Origin: Streptomyces phaeolivaceus
GTDB lineage: Bacteria > Actinomycetota > Actinomycetes > Streptomycetales > Streptomycetaceae
Direction: 5' to 3'
Assembly: GCF_009184865.1 (NCBI RefSeq)
Contig: NZ_CP045096.1
Coordinates: 5,580,001 to 5,644,000, forward strand
Length of the DNA stretch: 64,000 bases
Part shown: one piece after another, positions 1 through 8,282 of the stretch
Position numbering within the stretch: the first letter of the stretch is position 1
Layout: every line of letters begins with the position of its first letter
Program-made: the position numbers and the translations under genes
Notes under the pieces: generated by a model
What the model was told of the DNA's origin: nothing
Seen by the model: the letters and a program-made list of their open reading frames with translations, nothing else
Databases searched by the model: none

Positions 1-1646
1 GCGATCTCGTCGACGCGTTCTCGGACGTCCGGGTCGACAGTCCTGGCCTGGTCGACGCAGTCGAAGGCCAGCGCCAGGGCGGGAACGGTGTTGCGGTCCA
101 GGCAGGCGGTGATGACAGCGGTGGCGTCGTTGGAGGCAGACCAGAGGAGGATGGTCTCGCGCCACCAGGGGTCGTCGACATGGGTCGTCAGTGCGGTGGC
201 GTCGGTCCGCGAGCCGCTGAGCTGGGCCGCCGCCAGGTACTCCTGCAGGGTCAGGTGGGCGAAGCCGTACACGCCGTGTTCGCGTTCGACGAGCAGGCCG
301 CTCTTGCGTGCCTCGGTCAGGAACACCTCCGCGGTCACCGTGCCGGGGACCTGGCGCAGCGGTCGGCGGATCGCCGTGGCCGCGTCACGCACCGGCCAGT
401 CCCGGACCCGGGCCCTCATCATGGCCAGCGCCAGGTGCTGCGCGACATGCTGCTTGTGGGTGCCGCCGAGGCCGGTGGCGTCGGTCAGGCCGCGGGCCTC
501 GGCGCGGCGGTGGAGCAGTACGTCGCACATCTCCGCGTACAACTCGGCTCGACTGCCCGGTAGTTGGCCACGGTAGCGATGGACGTTCGCGGTCATGGTC
601 AGCAACAGCGGGTTGGCCGCCAGGTCGTACAGCGCCGGTTGACCGCGCAGCCGGGTCAGCAGGTCGGCGGCGTTCCTGTCCGCGATGGCGCGTATCTCCC
701 GTTCCGTGCCCTGCCGGGCCCGGCTCTCCGTCGCGAACGACCACTGCCGCAGGAAGAGTTCGATCTGCCGCCAGGTGAAGCGCCGTACCTGGAGCACCTC
801 CGCTCCCGGCAGCGGATTCGTCTCGTAGCCGTGCGGGCGGGACGTCACCACGTAGACGTTGTCGGGATGGCGCTGGATCTGGCGGGCGACCCAGGCCACG
901 ACCCGGTCGCGGTCCGCCCGGTCGGCGACCTCGTCCAGTCCGTCCAGGAGTACGACACAGCCGCCGCGGTCGAGTCGTCGGTCCAGCCAGCGTGCCGAGA
1001 CCTTGCCCTCGATCCAGCCGGCCGAGACCGCCACCGTGCCGAGCGTGGGAGGCTCGTCGGCCAGCAGAGTGGCGGCGTGGTCGCGGAGGTACAGCAGCAC
1101 CGGCAGTCGGCGCCTCCGCGGCCGCCAGCGGTGTTCGCACAGCCCAAGGGCCGTGTTGCGGGCCAGCGTCGTCTTGCCGGAGCCCGGGCCGCCGATCACC
1201 GCCAGCACCCGGGACGCCGCATCGCGTTCGGCGTCCCGGAGCACCGACTCCAGGCTTCGGCGTTCCCCGCCGGACACCGAACCCAGATACGGCTCCCGCG
1301 TGGCGTTGTGCAGGGGCTGGGGTGCGACGCTGACGTCCACGTACACCTGGCGCATCCGGAACACGAACTCGCTCTGCGTCGCGATGCCGACCGTCTCCAT
1401 GTCCCGGACGCTGGCGTGGAGTTGGCGGAGGTAGACCCGGCGACCGCCGTGTGGGGTGGCGTCGCCCGTGGCGGCGGGGAGGGCCGCCTCCGAGAGCAGC
1501 AGGCTCAGGACGCCGAAGCCGAAGGCGGCGTACATCCAGGTCCAGCTGAGTCTGCCGTCGTTCAGCACCTGGTTCGTCGCCACGCCGAACGAGAGCAACA
1601 GCCCTGCGCCGCCCAGGATTCGGAGCACCTTGCGTACTCCCGTCAT
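1..1646 (-). CDS. NACHT-domain STAND ATPase, membrane anchored, 3' end outside window
   Basis: The protein begins at an ATG at 1646 and is still open at the left edge, giving at least 548 residues. Two hydrophobic segments (about residues 7-25 and 36-55) should anchor it in the membrane with the bulk in the cytoplasm. Walker A is GGPGSGKTT (152-160) and Walker B is VVLLDGLDEV (231-240), the DGLDE form typical of NACHT ATPases. VVTSRP follows as a sensor-like motif. A helical winged region ends in FAHLTLQEYLAA, the usual end of a NACHT module. STAND proteins of this type switch on oligomerisation when a C-terminal sensor binds a ligand, and several bacterial NACHT proteins defend against phage. 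The sensor or effector here is outside the window, so a defence role is inference only. Confidence 0.85.
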   Translation of the reverse strand, partial: MTGVRKVLRILGGAGLLLSFGVATNQVLNDGRLSWTWMYAAFGFGVLSLLLSEAALPAATGDATPHGGRRVYLRQLHASVRDMETVGIATQSEFVFRMRQVYVDVSVAPQPLHNATREPYLGSVSGGERRSLESVLRDAERDAASRVLAVIGGPGSGKTTLARNTALGLCEHRWRPRRRRLPVLLYLRDHAATLLADEPPTLGTVAVSAGWIEGKVSARWLDRRLDRGGCVVLLDGLDEVADRADRDRVVAWVARQIQRHPDNVYVVTSRPHGYETNPLPGAEVLQVRRFTWRQIELFLRQWSFATESRARQGTEREIRAIADRNAADLLTRLRGQPALYDLAANPLLLTMTANVHRYRGQLPGSRAELYAEMCDVLLHRRAEARGLTDATGLGGTHKQHVAQHLALAMMRARVRDWPVRDAATAIRRPLRQVPGTVTAEVFLTEARKSGLLVEREHGVYGFAHLTLQEYLAAAQLSGSRTDATALTTHVDDPWWRETILLWSASNDATAVITACLDRNTVPALALAFDCVDQARTVDPDVRERVDEI

Positions 1647-1670
1647 CCCCACCCCCGTGTTGCTCGGTCG

Positions 1671-2069
1671 TCAGTCCGGTTTCGTCTCCGTACCCAGTTC
1701 ACACCAGATGTACTTGCCGTCCGTCCCGTTCACCGTGAACCACCCCCAGTCGTCCGCGTAGGCCTCGACGAGGTGGAGGCCTCGGCCGGAGGTGCCCGTC
1801 TCGGTGGGGGTGGTGGCCTTCGGGGGTGTCGGGTCCGTGTCCCAGGCGCCGAGGCGGAAGGAGTGGCCGGACTGGCGGAGCTTCAGGGCCGCCGGGCCGG
1901 TGGTGTGGAGGAGGGCGTTGGTGAGGAGTTCGGAGGCCAGCAGCTCCGCCGGTTCGAGGAGGGCGGGGAGGGTGTGGGTGGTGAGGATGTCGCGGAGCGT
2001 GCGGCGGCTGATGGCCACGGCTCGGGGGTCGTGGGGGATGTAGAGGGTGTACTCCCAGGCGTCGGGCAT
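1671..2069 (-). CDS. ATP-binding regulatory protein, anti-sigma-factor (HATPase_c) type
   Basis: This 132-residue protein is a stand-alone GHKL ATPase domain like RsbW/SpoIIAB and their many Streptomyces homologues. The N-box helix reads LLASELLTNALLHT and the ATP-lid glycine box is GRGLHLVEAYADDWGW. There is no histidine-phosphotransfer domain, so it is not a sensor kinase. GGGAG lies a few bases before the ATG at 2069. It sits between the NACHT gene and an XRE/DUF397 pair. Small ATPases of this kind are commonly found beside such pairs in Streptomyces (whiJ/abaA-like loci), where they are thought to bind sigma factors or regulators. The partner here is unknown. Confidence 0.85.
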   Translation of the reverse strand: MPDAWEYTLYIPHDPRAVAISRRTLRDILTTHTLPALLEPAELLASELLTNALLHTTGPAALKLRQSGHSFRLGAWDTDPTPPKATTPTETGTSGRGLHLVEAYADDWGWFTVNGTDGKYIWCELGTETKPD

Positions 2070-2213
2070 GGGGGGCTCCCGGTGAGGCGTACGGAGGGGT
2101 GGGGGCGCTGGGGTGGCGGGCGGTGGCTCTGTCGCCGCCGCCGTGGCAGGGCGGGGCGGTGCGCTTCCGGGGTCCCGGAGTTCCGCAGCGTGTGCGTCGC
2201 GTCACTGAATGTA

Positions 2214-2231
2214 GGGGTGAATACTCACCCC
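2214..2231. promoter_or_regulatory. Perfect dyad GGGGTGA-N4-TCACCCC, candidate operator of the XRE gene
   Basis: A 7-bp inverted repeat with spacer ATAC lies 55 bp before the XRE start codon, between it and the opposing ATPase gene. The position suits autoregulation by the XRE protein or control of both genes. This is read from sequence only; no footprint is known to me. Confidence 0.5.
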
Positions 2232-2285
2232 GGTCAAGCGGGACTGGGATACTGGTGCCTCCAACTGTCGGGAGGGAAGGGCCAC

Positions 2286-3116
2286 ATGCCGGCCAGGAGC
2301 ATCGTCACCGCACGCCAGGCGCGGCTGGGCGCCGAGCTGCGCAAGCTGCGGGAACGGAGGGGCCAGTCGATCCGGGAGGCGTCGGATGCCATGGGGATCG
2401 CGCAGAGCAAGATCTCCATGATGGAGTCGGGCAATGTCGGAGTGAGTGCCGAGCGCGTGCGGTACCTGGCCGGGCAGTACGCCTGTGACGACGCCGCCCT
2501 CGTCGAGGCCTTGGTGGCCATGGCGACCGAGCGCGGGCGGGGCTGGTGGGAGGAGTACCGGGGGCGTGTGCCGTCGGGGTATCTCGATCTGGCGGAGCTG
2601 GAACACCACGCCGCTCACCTGACCAACTTCGAGTGCGTGCACATTCCCGGGCTGCTCCAGACCGAGGGGCAGGTGCGGGCGATCTTCGAGGGCTCGGTGC
2701 CGAGGCTTTCGGAGGAGGGGCTGGAGACTCGGGTGGAGTTCAGGTTGCGTCGGCAGCGGGCTCTGGAGGGTGTCCGGTACCTGGCGTTGGTGCATGAGGC
2801 GGCGCTGCGGATCAGGGTGGCCGACCGGAAGGTGGCCAGGGAGCAGCTGTCGTATCTGTTGGAGAGCGAAGTCGTGGTGCGTGTCGTGCCGTTCGACGTG
2901 GACGGCTTCGCCGGGGTGGTCGATCCGGTGGTGTACGCGGGCGGTCCGGTTCCGCTGCTCGACACCGCCATGGTGGACAGCCAGCACGGCAGTGCTTTCC
3001 TGGACGCGGAGGCTCAGCTCGTGCGATACCGGGAGGTGCTGCGCAAGGTGGAGGCGGCGGCGTTGGAGGTCGTAGAGTCCCGGGAGTTGATCCACCGACT
3101 CGTACGAGAATGCTGA
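2286..3116 (+). CDS. XRE-family transcriptional regulator with DUF5753 domain
   Basis: This 276-residue cytoplasmic regulator has an N-terminal helix-turn-helix (about residues 14-70, including RREASDAMGIAQSKISMME-like helices in the form SIREASDAMGIAQSKISMM). A DUF5753 domain follows, with the usual EYRGRVPSGYLDLAELE and HIPGLLQTEGQVRAIF stretches. The ATG at 2286 follows GGGAGGGAAGG at ideal distance, although the reading frame is open further upstream. The downstream DUF397 gene begins 11 bp after its stop, so the two are co-transcribed. XRE/DUF397 pairs are numerous in Streptomyces and influence development and antibiotic production (whiJ, abaA, bldB-linked families). The specific target is unknown. 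Confidence 0.92.
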   Translation: MPARSIVTARQARLGAELRKLRERRGQSIREASDAMGIAQSKISMMESGNVGVSAERVRYLAGQYACDDAALVEALVAMATERGRGWWEEYRGRVPSGYLDLAELEHHAAHLTNFECVHIPGLLQTEGQVRAIFEGSVPRLSEEGLETRVEFRLRRQRALEGVRYLALVHEAALRIRVADRKVAREQLSYLLESEVVVRVVPFDVDGFAGVVDPVVYAGGPVPLLDTAMVDSQHGSAFLDAEAQLVRYREVLRKVEAAALEVVESRELIHRLVREC

Positions 3117-3127
3117 GGGGTCAGGGC

Positions 3128-3325
3128 ATGGCGGACGGCATGGTGTGGCGGAAGTCCTCGTTCTCCAGCGGCGGTGATGCGGCCAACTGCCTTGAGATCG
3201 CCGCCCATCGCGAAGTCCTCCACCTCCGCGAAAGCGAAGAGCCCGGCCGGGTGGTGCGCTCCACCCCCGCCGGGCTCGCCGCCCTCATACGTGCGATACG
3301 TGAGACACGCACGCCGCGTTACTGA
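3128..3325 (+). CDS. DUF397 small regulatory protein
   Basis: This is a 65-residue protein with the DUF397 signature: W-RKSSFSSGGDAANCLEIA near the N-terminus, then a small beta-rich remainder ending RAIRETRTPRY. I chose the ATG at 3128 because GAGGGG precedes it by about 8 bases; an in-frame ATG at 3110 overlaps the XRE stop and has no ribosome site. It partners the preceding XRE regulator. Its last seven bases overlap, tail to tail, the 3' end of the FG-GAP gene on the other strand. Confidence 0.88.
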   Translation: MADGMVWRKSSFSSGGDAANCLEIAAHREVLHLRESEEPGRVVRSTPAGLAALIRAIRETRTPRY

Positions 3326-4695
3326 AGCATCCCCCCGATGATGTCCCCGTTCACCGACTCCGTGCCCGTCGTCGTCGCGCCCTTCGACGAACCCCGCAGC
3401 AGCAGCGAGCCGTTGTACCCCGCGACGTACAGGTCCGCGTGGCCGTCGCGGTCGGTGTCGCGGAGGCGGACCGTGTGGCCGAGGGATTCGTCGGCCAAGG
3501 GGCCGGGGACGCCGGGGCTGTTGCGGGCGAACCACTGGGAACCCTTGCCCGTGAGGCCCGACTTGGTGCCGTAGAGGACGTGGACGCCGCCGGCGTACTC
3601 CTGCGTGCCGATCTTCTCGCCGTACGCGCCGACCGCAAGGTCGCGGTAGCCGTCGCCGTTCACGTCACCGGCGGAGACCGACGCGCCGAACCAGTCGTCC
3701 CGCTCCGCGCCGCCCGCGACCCCGGCGGAGTTCTGGGTGAAGCGGGCGCTCGTCGACGGGCCGGACGAGCCGCCGTACCACACCGACACGCGGCCCTTGC
3801 CCCGGTCGTGGATCTCGGTGCCGATGGCGATGTCGCCGTAGCCGTCCTTGTCGAAGTCGGCGATGACGCCGTCGCCGCCGCGTACGGCCTGGCCGCCGTT
3901 GCCGTTCTGGCGCTCCAGGCGCAGCGTCTTGCCCGGGTACAGCTTGGCCTTGCCGCCCTTGACGAACCAGGCGTCGGAGGCGATGTACGTGTCGCTGACG
4001 ACGTCGGCGATGACCACGAGGTCGGTCTTGCCGTCCTTGTCGACCTTGCCGGCGATCAGGGCGGTGGCCCAGAAGGACGCGTTCTCCTTGTCCAGGACGG
4101 TGACCGAGCCCTTCACCCCCGACTTCGTGATCGCGCCTCGGTAGACGTACGCCTTGCTGTCGCGGACGAGGGCCAGGTCCTGGTGGCCGTCGCCGTTGAA
4201 GTCGCCGGTGGCGAGGTCGGCGGCGCGGCCGGAGACGCCCTTCGGGCCCTTGAACGGGACGGTCGTGCCGCCCGACAGGCCCTTCGCCGAGCCCCAGAGG
4301 ACGGTGACCGTGCCCTTGTCCTTGTATGTGCCGACGTTCTCGCCGTTGGCGGAGACGGCGAGGTCGCCGTACCCGTCCTTGTCGAAGTCCGCGGCCGTGC
4401 GCACCTCACCGAAGAAGTCGTTCGCCTCGTCGGCGCCGGGGACGCCCGCGCTCGCCTGGTCGATGAACTGCGTCTTCGTACCAGGGCCGTTCGCCGTGCC
4501 GAAGGTGACCAGGATGCCGCCGCCCTTGCTGGCGTCCTCCGGGCCGTAGGAGTAGACCGCGTAGTCGCGGTGACCGTCGCCGTTGAAGTCGTCCGCGTAC
4601 TTGGCGGGCGCGGCGGCGGCGGGCGTGGCCAGGGCGAGCGGGGTCAGGCCGGAGGCGAGGAGGCCTGCGGCCAGGAGGAGGGGGCGAGTGCGCAA
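3319..4695 (-). CDS. Secreted FG-GAP/VCBS beta-propeller protein (paralogue A)
   Basis: This 458-residue exported protein starts at TTG (4695), preceded by GGAG at 6 bases. A Sec signal peptide (MRTRPLLLAAGLLASGLTPL, then an Ala-rich cleavage site near AAAA-P) is followed by seven calcium-loop motifs of the type DxNxDGxxD: DFNGDGHRD, DFDKDGYGD, DFNGDGHQD, KVDKDGKTD, DFDKDGYGD, DVNGDGYRD and DTDRDGHAD. Seven repeats predict an integrin-alpha-like seven-bladed propeller. No catalytic domain, sortase motif or anchor is visible, so binding or structural function outside the cell is most likely. It is the last of three tandem paralogues in one direction. Confidence 0.9.
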   Translation of the reverse strand: MRTRPLLLAAGLLASGLTPLALATPAAAAPAKYADDFNGDGHRDYAVYSYGPEDASKGGGILVTFGTANGPGTKTQFIDQASAGVPGADEANDFFGEVRTAADFDKDGYGDLAVSANGENVGTYKDKGTVTVLWGSAKGLSGGTTVPFKGPKGVSGRAADLATGDFNGDGHQDLALVRDSKAYVYRGAITKSGVKGSVTVLDKENASFWATALIAGKVDKDGKTDLVVIADVVSDTYIASDAWFVKGGKAKLYPGKTLRLERQNGNGGQAVRGGDGVIADFDKDGYGDIAIGTEIHDRGKGRVSVWYGGSSGPSTSARFTQNSAGVAGGAERDDWFGASVSAGDVNGDGYRDLAVGAYGEKIGTQEYAGGVHVLYGTKSGLTGKGSQWFARNSPGVPGPLADESLGHTVRLRDTDRDGHADLYVAGYNGSLLLRGSSKGATTTGTESVNGDIIGGMLQ

Positions 4696-4742
4696 AGCGG
4701 CTCCAGGGAGGGGGTGAGGGGGAGGAGGCGTACGTCGGCGTG

Positions 4743-6173
4743 TCAGCCCGCGAGTACGTCCCCGAAGTACGCGTCGCCCGAAGGGCCGCCCACGGTCGTG
4801 CCGTTGAAGGACTTCGCGCCGGTGCCCGTGACACCGGACCTGCCGGACTTCAGGGTCCAGACGGCACCGTCGGCGGAGTTCTCGGCGTAGGCGCCCGCGA
4901 CCAGTTCCGCGTAGCCGTCGCCGTTGCTGTCGGTGAGGCGGACGGCCGCGCCGAAGTAGTCGTACGACTCCGCCGCGCCGGGGACGCCCGAGGTGTTCTG
5001 CGAGTAGGACTTGGCGCCGCTGCCGGTGAGGCCGGACTTCGCACCGCGCAGGACGACGACGGCACCGGCGTGCTGCTTCCCGCCGACGGTCTTCTGGGGG
5101 ACGCCGACCGCGATGTCGGTGTACCCGTCGCGGTTGACGTCTCCCGCGGACAGGCTCCAGCCGAACCTGTCGTTCCGCGTCGCGGTGCCGGGCACGCCCG
5201 CGGTGTTCTGGCCGATCCGGACCGGGGTGCGGGAGCTGATGCCGGTGGCGCTGCCGTAGGTGACCGTGATCGCGCCGCCGAGGCCGCCGTTCGGCTCGTC
5301 GGTCGACTTCTCCATGAAGTTGCCGGTGACGATGTCGCCCCGGCCGTCCTTGTTCACATCGGCGATGACGGCGTCGTAGCCGCCGGCGACCTTGGGGCCC
5401 GCCTTGAGGCCGGAGGCGGAGCCCTTGTAGAGGACGCTGCGCGTGCGGTAGCCGTTCTTGATCTCCTGCTGGCCCATGACCAGCAGATCCGTCGTACCGT
5501 CGCCGGTGACGTCGCCCGCGACGATCTTGTCGGTGTTGATGCCGGTCTGCTCGTACGTGTCGATGCCGACGAGTCCCGTCGCCTTGCCGGTGCGGGAGAT
5601 CGGGCCCTTGAAGATGTTCAGCCCGGGGAACGCGAGGTTGGCGGCGGCCAGGTCGGTGTCGCCGTCGCCGTCGAAGTCACCGGTGGCCACGGACCAGCCC
5701 AGCTCGTTGCGGTTCTCGGGGAGGGGCGAGGTGATGTCGGTCGCCGTCTTGATACCGCTCGCGCCGCCCCACAGGACGGTCAGGGCGCCCGAATCGCCGG
5801 ACGAGCCGAGGCTGCGGCCGTGCGCGCCCACGATCAGGTCCGTGTAGCCGTCGCCGTCGAGGTCGCCCGTGGTCAGCCGGTCGCCGAAGTAGCCGGACGA
5901 CTGCGGGGAGCCGGGCACACCGGCCGTGGCCTGGCTGATGATCTGGCGCTTGGCCGTGCCGAGGCCCTTCGCGGTGCCGTAGACGACCGCGACATAACCG
6001 GCCCCCTTCTTGCCGGAGACCTTGGCGATGGGAGCGGCGATCGCGAGATCGCGGTGGCCGTCGCCGTTGAAGTCGCCGGAGAGACCGGAGGGCGCCGCCA
6101 CGGCGGTGGCCGGGAGCGCGGTGAGCAGGCCGGTGGTGAGGGCGGCGGTCAGGAGGAGGGAGCGAGTGCGCAA
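4743..6173 (-). CDS. Secreted FG-GAP/VCBS beta-propeller protein (paralogue B)
   Basis: This 476-residue exported propeller starts at TTG (6173), six bases after GGAG. The context (GGAG-N6-TTGCGCAC) is the same as for paralogue A, which supports this start even though the frame stays open far upstream. The signal peptide is LRTRSLLLTAALTTGLLTAL ending near VAA. Seven DxDxDG loops are seen: DFNGDGHRD, DLDGDGYTD, DFDGDGDTD, DVTGDGTTD, DVNKDGRGD, DVNRDGYTD and DSNGDGYAE. Sequence flanking each loop (VYGTAKGL, QNTAGVPG, DRFGWSLSAGD) recurs across all three paralogues. The gap to A is only 47 bp, so B and A are probably co-transcribed. Confidence 0.9.
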   Translation of the reverse strand: MRTRSLLLTAALTTGLLTALPATAVAAPSGLSGDFNGDGHRDLAIAAPIAKVSGKKGAGYVAVVYGTAKGLGTAKRQIISQATAGVPGSPQSSGYFGDRLTTGDLDGDGYTDLIVGAHGRSLGSSGDSGALTVLWGGASGIKTATDITSPLPENRNELGWSVATGDFDGDGDTDLAAANLAFPGLNIFKGPISRTGKATGLVGIDTYEQTGINTDKIVAGDVTGDGTTDLLVMGQQEIKNGYRTRSVLYKGSASGLKAGPKVAGGYDAVIADVNKDGRGDIVTGNFMEKSTDEPNGGLGGAITVTYGSATGISSRTPVRIGQNTAGVPGTATRNDRFGWSLSAGDVNRDGYTDIAVGVPQKTVGGKQHAGAVVVLRGAKSGLTGSGAKSYSQNTSGVPGAAESYDYFGAAVRLTDSNGDGYAELVAGAYAENSADGAVWTLKSGRSGVTGTGAKSFNGTTVGGPSGDAYFGDVLAG

Positions 6174-6224
6174 GGCGGACTCCAGAAACGAGGAGAGGGA
6201 GGAGGGGGCGCGTGGCGCGCGGAC

Positions 6225-6254
6225 GGGGCCCGCAGCTTGTCGGCTGCGGGCCCC
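6225..6254 (-). terminator. 12-bp perfect hairpin after FG-GAP paralogue C
   Basis: GGGGCCCGCAGC and GCTGCGGGCCCC pair around a 6-base loop, 33 bp after the stop of paralogue C and just before the start of paralogue B. It would separate C from the B-A transcript. There is no T-tract, which is usual for Streptomyces terminators. Confidence 0.75.
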
Positions 6255-6286
6255 CTCCACAGGCTGTGGAGTACGTCGGTCCGTGC

Positions 6287-7762
6287 TCAGTTGGCCGCGT
6301 TCGCGCCGAACACCGGCTGGCCGGACGTGGAGACGCCGACCGCGGACGGGGCGAGGGAGCGCGAGCCGGTCGTGGTGATCTTCGTGCCGTTGGAGGGCAG
6401 ATAGACCACGGAGCCGTTGAAGTCGTTCTCGCCGTACGCCCCGGCCGTCAGGTCGGCCTTGCCGTCGCCGGTGACGTCGGTGAGCTTGACGTCGCTGCCG
6501 AAGAGGTCGTCCTTCTCGTCCGAGCCGGGGACACCGGCCGTGGACTGCGCGAAGTACTGGTAGCCGGAAGTGGTGTTCAGGCCCGACTCGGTGCCGTACA
6601 GGATGGTCAGGGCGCCCGCGTTGACGACACCGCCGAGGTTCTCGCCGGGGGCGCCGGCCACCAGGTCGGTCATTCCGTCGCCGTTGATGTCGCCGAGGGA
6701 CAGCTCGCTGCCGAACCAGTCGCCGCGCTCGGAGGAACCCGGCACGTTGCCGCTGTTCTGCGTCACCGCGACCGTGCTGCCCGGCCCGTCGGCGGTGCCG
6801 TGGACGACGTGCACCTTGCCGCCGGTGGACGACTCGGGCACGGAGGGCTGGCTGCCGTCCTTCGACGGGTCCCAGTCCTGGCCGGTGACGATGTCGCCGA
6901 AGCCGTCGCCGTTGATGTCGCCGATGCCGGTGATGATGCCGCGCTTCAGCTCCTGGGCCCCGGACGCGCTCAGACCGGAGGCGGTGCCGGGCACGTACCA
7001 GTTGGTGTTGTAGTGGTAACTGCCGTCGGTCTCGTAGCCGTTGACGACGATGTCGGTGCGGGTGTCGCCGTTGACGTCGCCCGCGGAGAGCACCAGCGTG
7101 CCGGTGCCGTTGCCGGAGAGGATGTCGGTGGTGAAGCTGTAGCGGCCCGCGGCCGTACCCGACTTGCCGATGCCGCCCTCGAAGACGTACACCCGGTTCG
7201 ACGAGGAGCCGACCGCGAGGTCCTCCTTGCCGTCGCCGTCGAAGTCGCCGGAGGCCAGCGCGGTGCCCCAGTAGTCGTGCGAGGAGACCGCCGGGTCCTT
7301 GACGGTGGTGGCGCCGGACAGGCCCTTCGCCGAGCCCCAGACGATGAGGACCGTGCCGCCGTCGGTGTCGCCGTCGACGTCCTCGGCCTGCGCGGACACG
7401 GCCAGGTCGTCGAAGCCGTCGTCGTTGTAGTCGCCGTACGCGCTGACCCAGCCGAAGGCGTCGTTCTTCTCCGCGCTGCCGGGTACGCCGGTGGTGTTCT
7501 GGCTGATGGTGGTGCGCTTCGACGAGGTCACTCCGCTCGCCGAGCCGTACAGGGCGACGATCTGACCGGCGCCGCTCTTGCCGCCCACGGTGGCGTTGCC
7601 CGCCGAGTACGCGACGTCGCCGAAGCCGTCGCCGTTGAAGTCGGCCACCGGCTGGTGGACCGAGTCGGCCGCCGTCGCCGTCACGGCCGAGAAGGTGAGC
7701 AGACCGCCGGTCAGCGCGACCGCGGAGGCCGTCGCGAGGGCGAGTCGCAGGTGCTTGTGCAT
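6287..7762 (-). CDS. Secreted FG-GAP/VCBS beta-propeller protein (paralogue C)
   Basis: This 491-residue exported propeller uses the ATG at 7762, with AGGAG about 8 bases before it. The signal peptide is MHKHLRLALATASAVALTGG ending near ATA-A. The seven loops are DFNGDGFGD, DYNDDGFDD, DFDGDGKED, DVNGDTRTD (glycine lost), DINGDGFGD, DINGDGMTD and DVTGDGKAD. It is the most upstream of the three tandem copies and the only one with an ATG start. A strong hairpin follows it. Repeats such as FGSELSLGDINGDGMTDL show the same blade grammar as A and B, so the trio arose by duplication. Confidence 0.9.
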   Translation of the reverse strand: MHKHLRLALATASAVALTGGLLTFSAVTATAADSVHQPVADFNGDGFGDVAYSAGNATVGGKSGAGQIVALYGSASGVTSSKRTTISQNTTGVPGSAEKNDAFGWVSAYGDYNDDGFDDLAVSAQAEDVDGDTDGGTVLIVWGSAKGLSGATTVKDPAVSSHDYWGTALASGDFDGDGKEDLAVGSSSNRVYVFEGGIGKSGTAAGRYSFTTDILSGNGTGTLVLSAGDVNGDTRTDIVVNGYETDGSYHYNTNWYVPGTASGLSASGAQELKRGIITGIGDINGDGFGDIVTGQDWDPSKDGSQPSVPESSTGGKVHVVHGTADGPGSTVAVTQNSGNVPGSSERGDWFGSELSLGDINGDGMTDLVAGAPGENLGGVVNAGALTILYGTESGLNTTSGYQYFAQSTAGVPGSDEKDDLFGSDVKLTDVTGDGKADLTAGAYGENDFNGSVVYLPSNGTKITTTGSRSLAPSAVGVSTSGQPVFGANAAN

Positions 7763-8063
7763 GCGGGAATCTCCTGCTGCATGCGGGACGCCTGGCAGAC
7801 GTCCGCGTCGATGGGGTGCCCGTCCCGCCCCGTTCGCCCGGAGTTCTCCAGGGCGTGGGGCGGCGTTGGCTAACAGGAGACCGACGAGGTGGCGGGAGGG
7901 TTGTACGTGAGTTCGAAGAATTTCTGGGGCGGGTGAGGCGGGTGAGGCGGGTGAGACGGGTGGGGCGGGGTTCGCTCGTCGGACAGCGACTGTTCGAACG
8001 TTCTCCGGGGGCCGTGCGTCTGCGGTGCGAGACATCGATGGACGAGTTCGAGGAGACACGACG
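7763..8063. other. Intergenic stretch with a 9-bp minisatellite
   Basis: No gene is apparent in these 300 bases. They contain four adjoining copies of GGGTGAGGC-like 9-mers at 7931-7966 (the last two diverged), and overlapping palindromes around TGTTCGAACGTTCT (7990-8003). The stretch should also carry the promoters of FG-GAP paralogue C (leftward) and of the small gene at 8077 (rightward), but no clear -35/-10 pair stood out. Confidence 0.5.
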
Positions 8064-8076
8064 ATGAGCGGTACCC

Positions 8077-8277
8077 GTGCACGGAGCGCCCTGGCCCGGC
8101 GAGGCCGACGCGACGGCTGAGCCGGCCACCTTCCCGGCGTACGCGGTCAAGGGGCTGGACCCGGCCGACGCCATCGCGATCCGTCTCTACGCCGACGAGG
8201 AGCCGTTCTTCATGGTGCGCATGGACGGCGACCTGCCGCCGGAGGTCGAGAAGCTGATCCCGGCCGGGGAGCGCTGA
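8077..8277 (+). CDS. Small hypothetical protein
   Basis: This 66-residue acidic protein is not recognised. It ends VEKLIPAGER and has a conserved-looking core AYAVKGLDPADAIAIRLYAD followed by EEPFFMVRMDGDLP. Codon third positions are strongly G/C throughout, which supports coding. The GTG at 8077 has no ribosome site. A better placed ATG at 8064, ten bases after GAGGAG, opens a different frame that stops at 8120. Either the 19-codon frame is a leader, or a frameshift joins the two frames and the real start is 8064. A strong hairpin follows. Confidence 0.55.
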   Translation: MHGAPWPGEADATAEPATFPAYAVKGLDPADAIAIRLYADEEPFFMVRMDGDLPPEVEKLIPAGER

Positions 8278-8282
8278 CACGG

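Noticed and set aside
564..2285. Long plus-strand open frame upstream of the XRE regulator
   Set aside because: It is antisense to the NACHT and HATPase genes and shows no family features; high GC removes stops. The XRE protein starts at 2286, with a good ribosome site.
4740..7873. Long plus-strand frames rich in GVAVAVEVAG-type repeats
   Set aside because: They are the complement of the repeated FG-GAP loops and mirror their periodicity; the minus-strand frames carry signal peptides and DxDxDG motifs.
7990..8003. Possible LexA-like box TGTTCGAACGTTCT
   Set aside because: It holds overlapping palindromes but does not fit the actinobacterial TCGAAC-N4-GTTCGA spacing, and no SOS gene is nearby.
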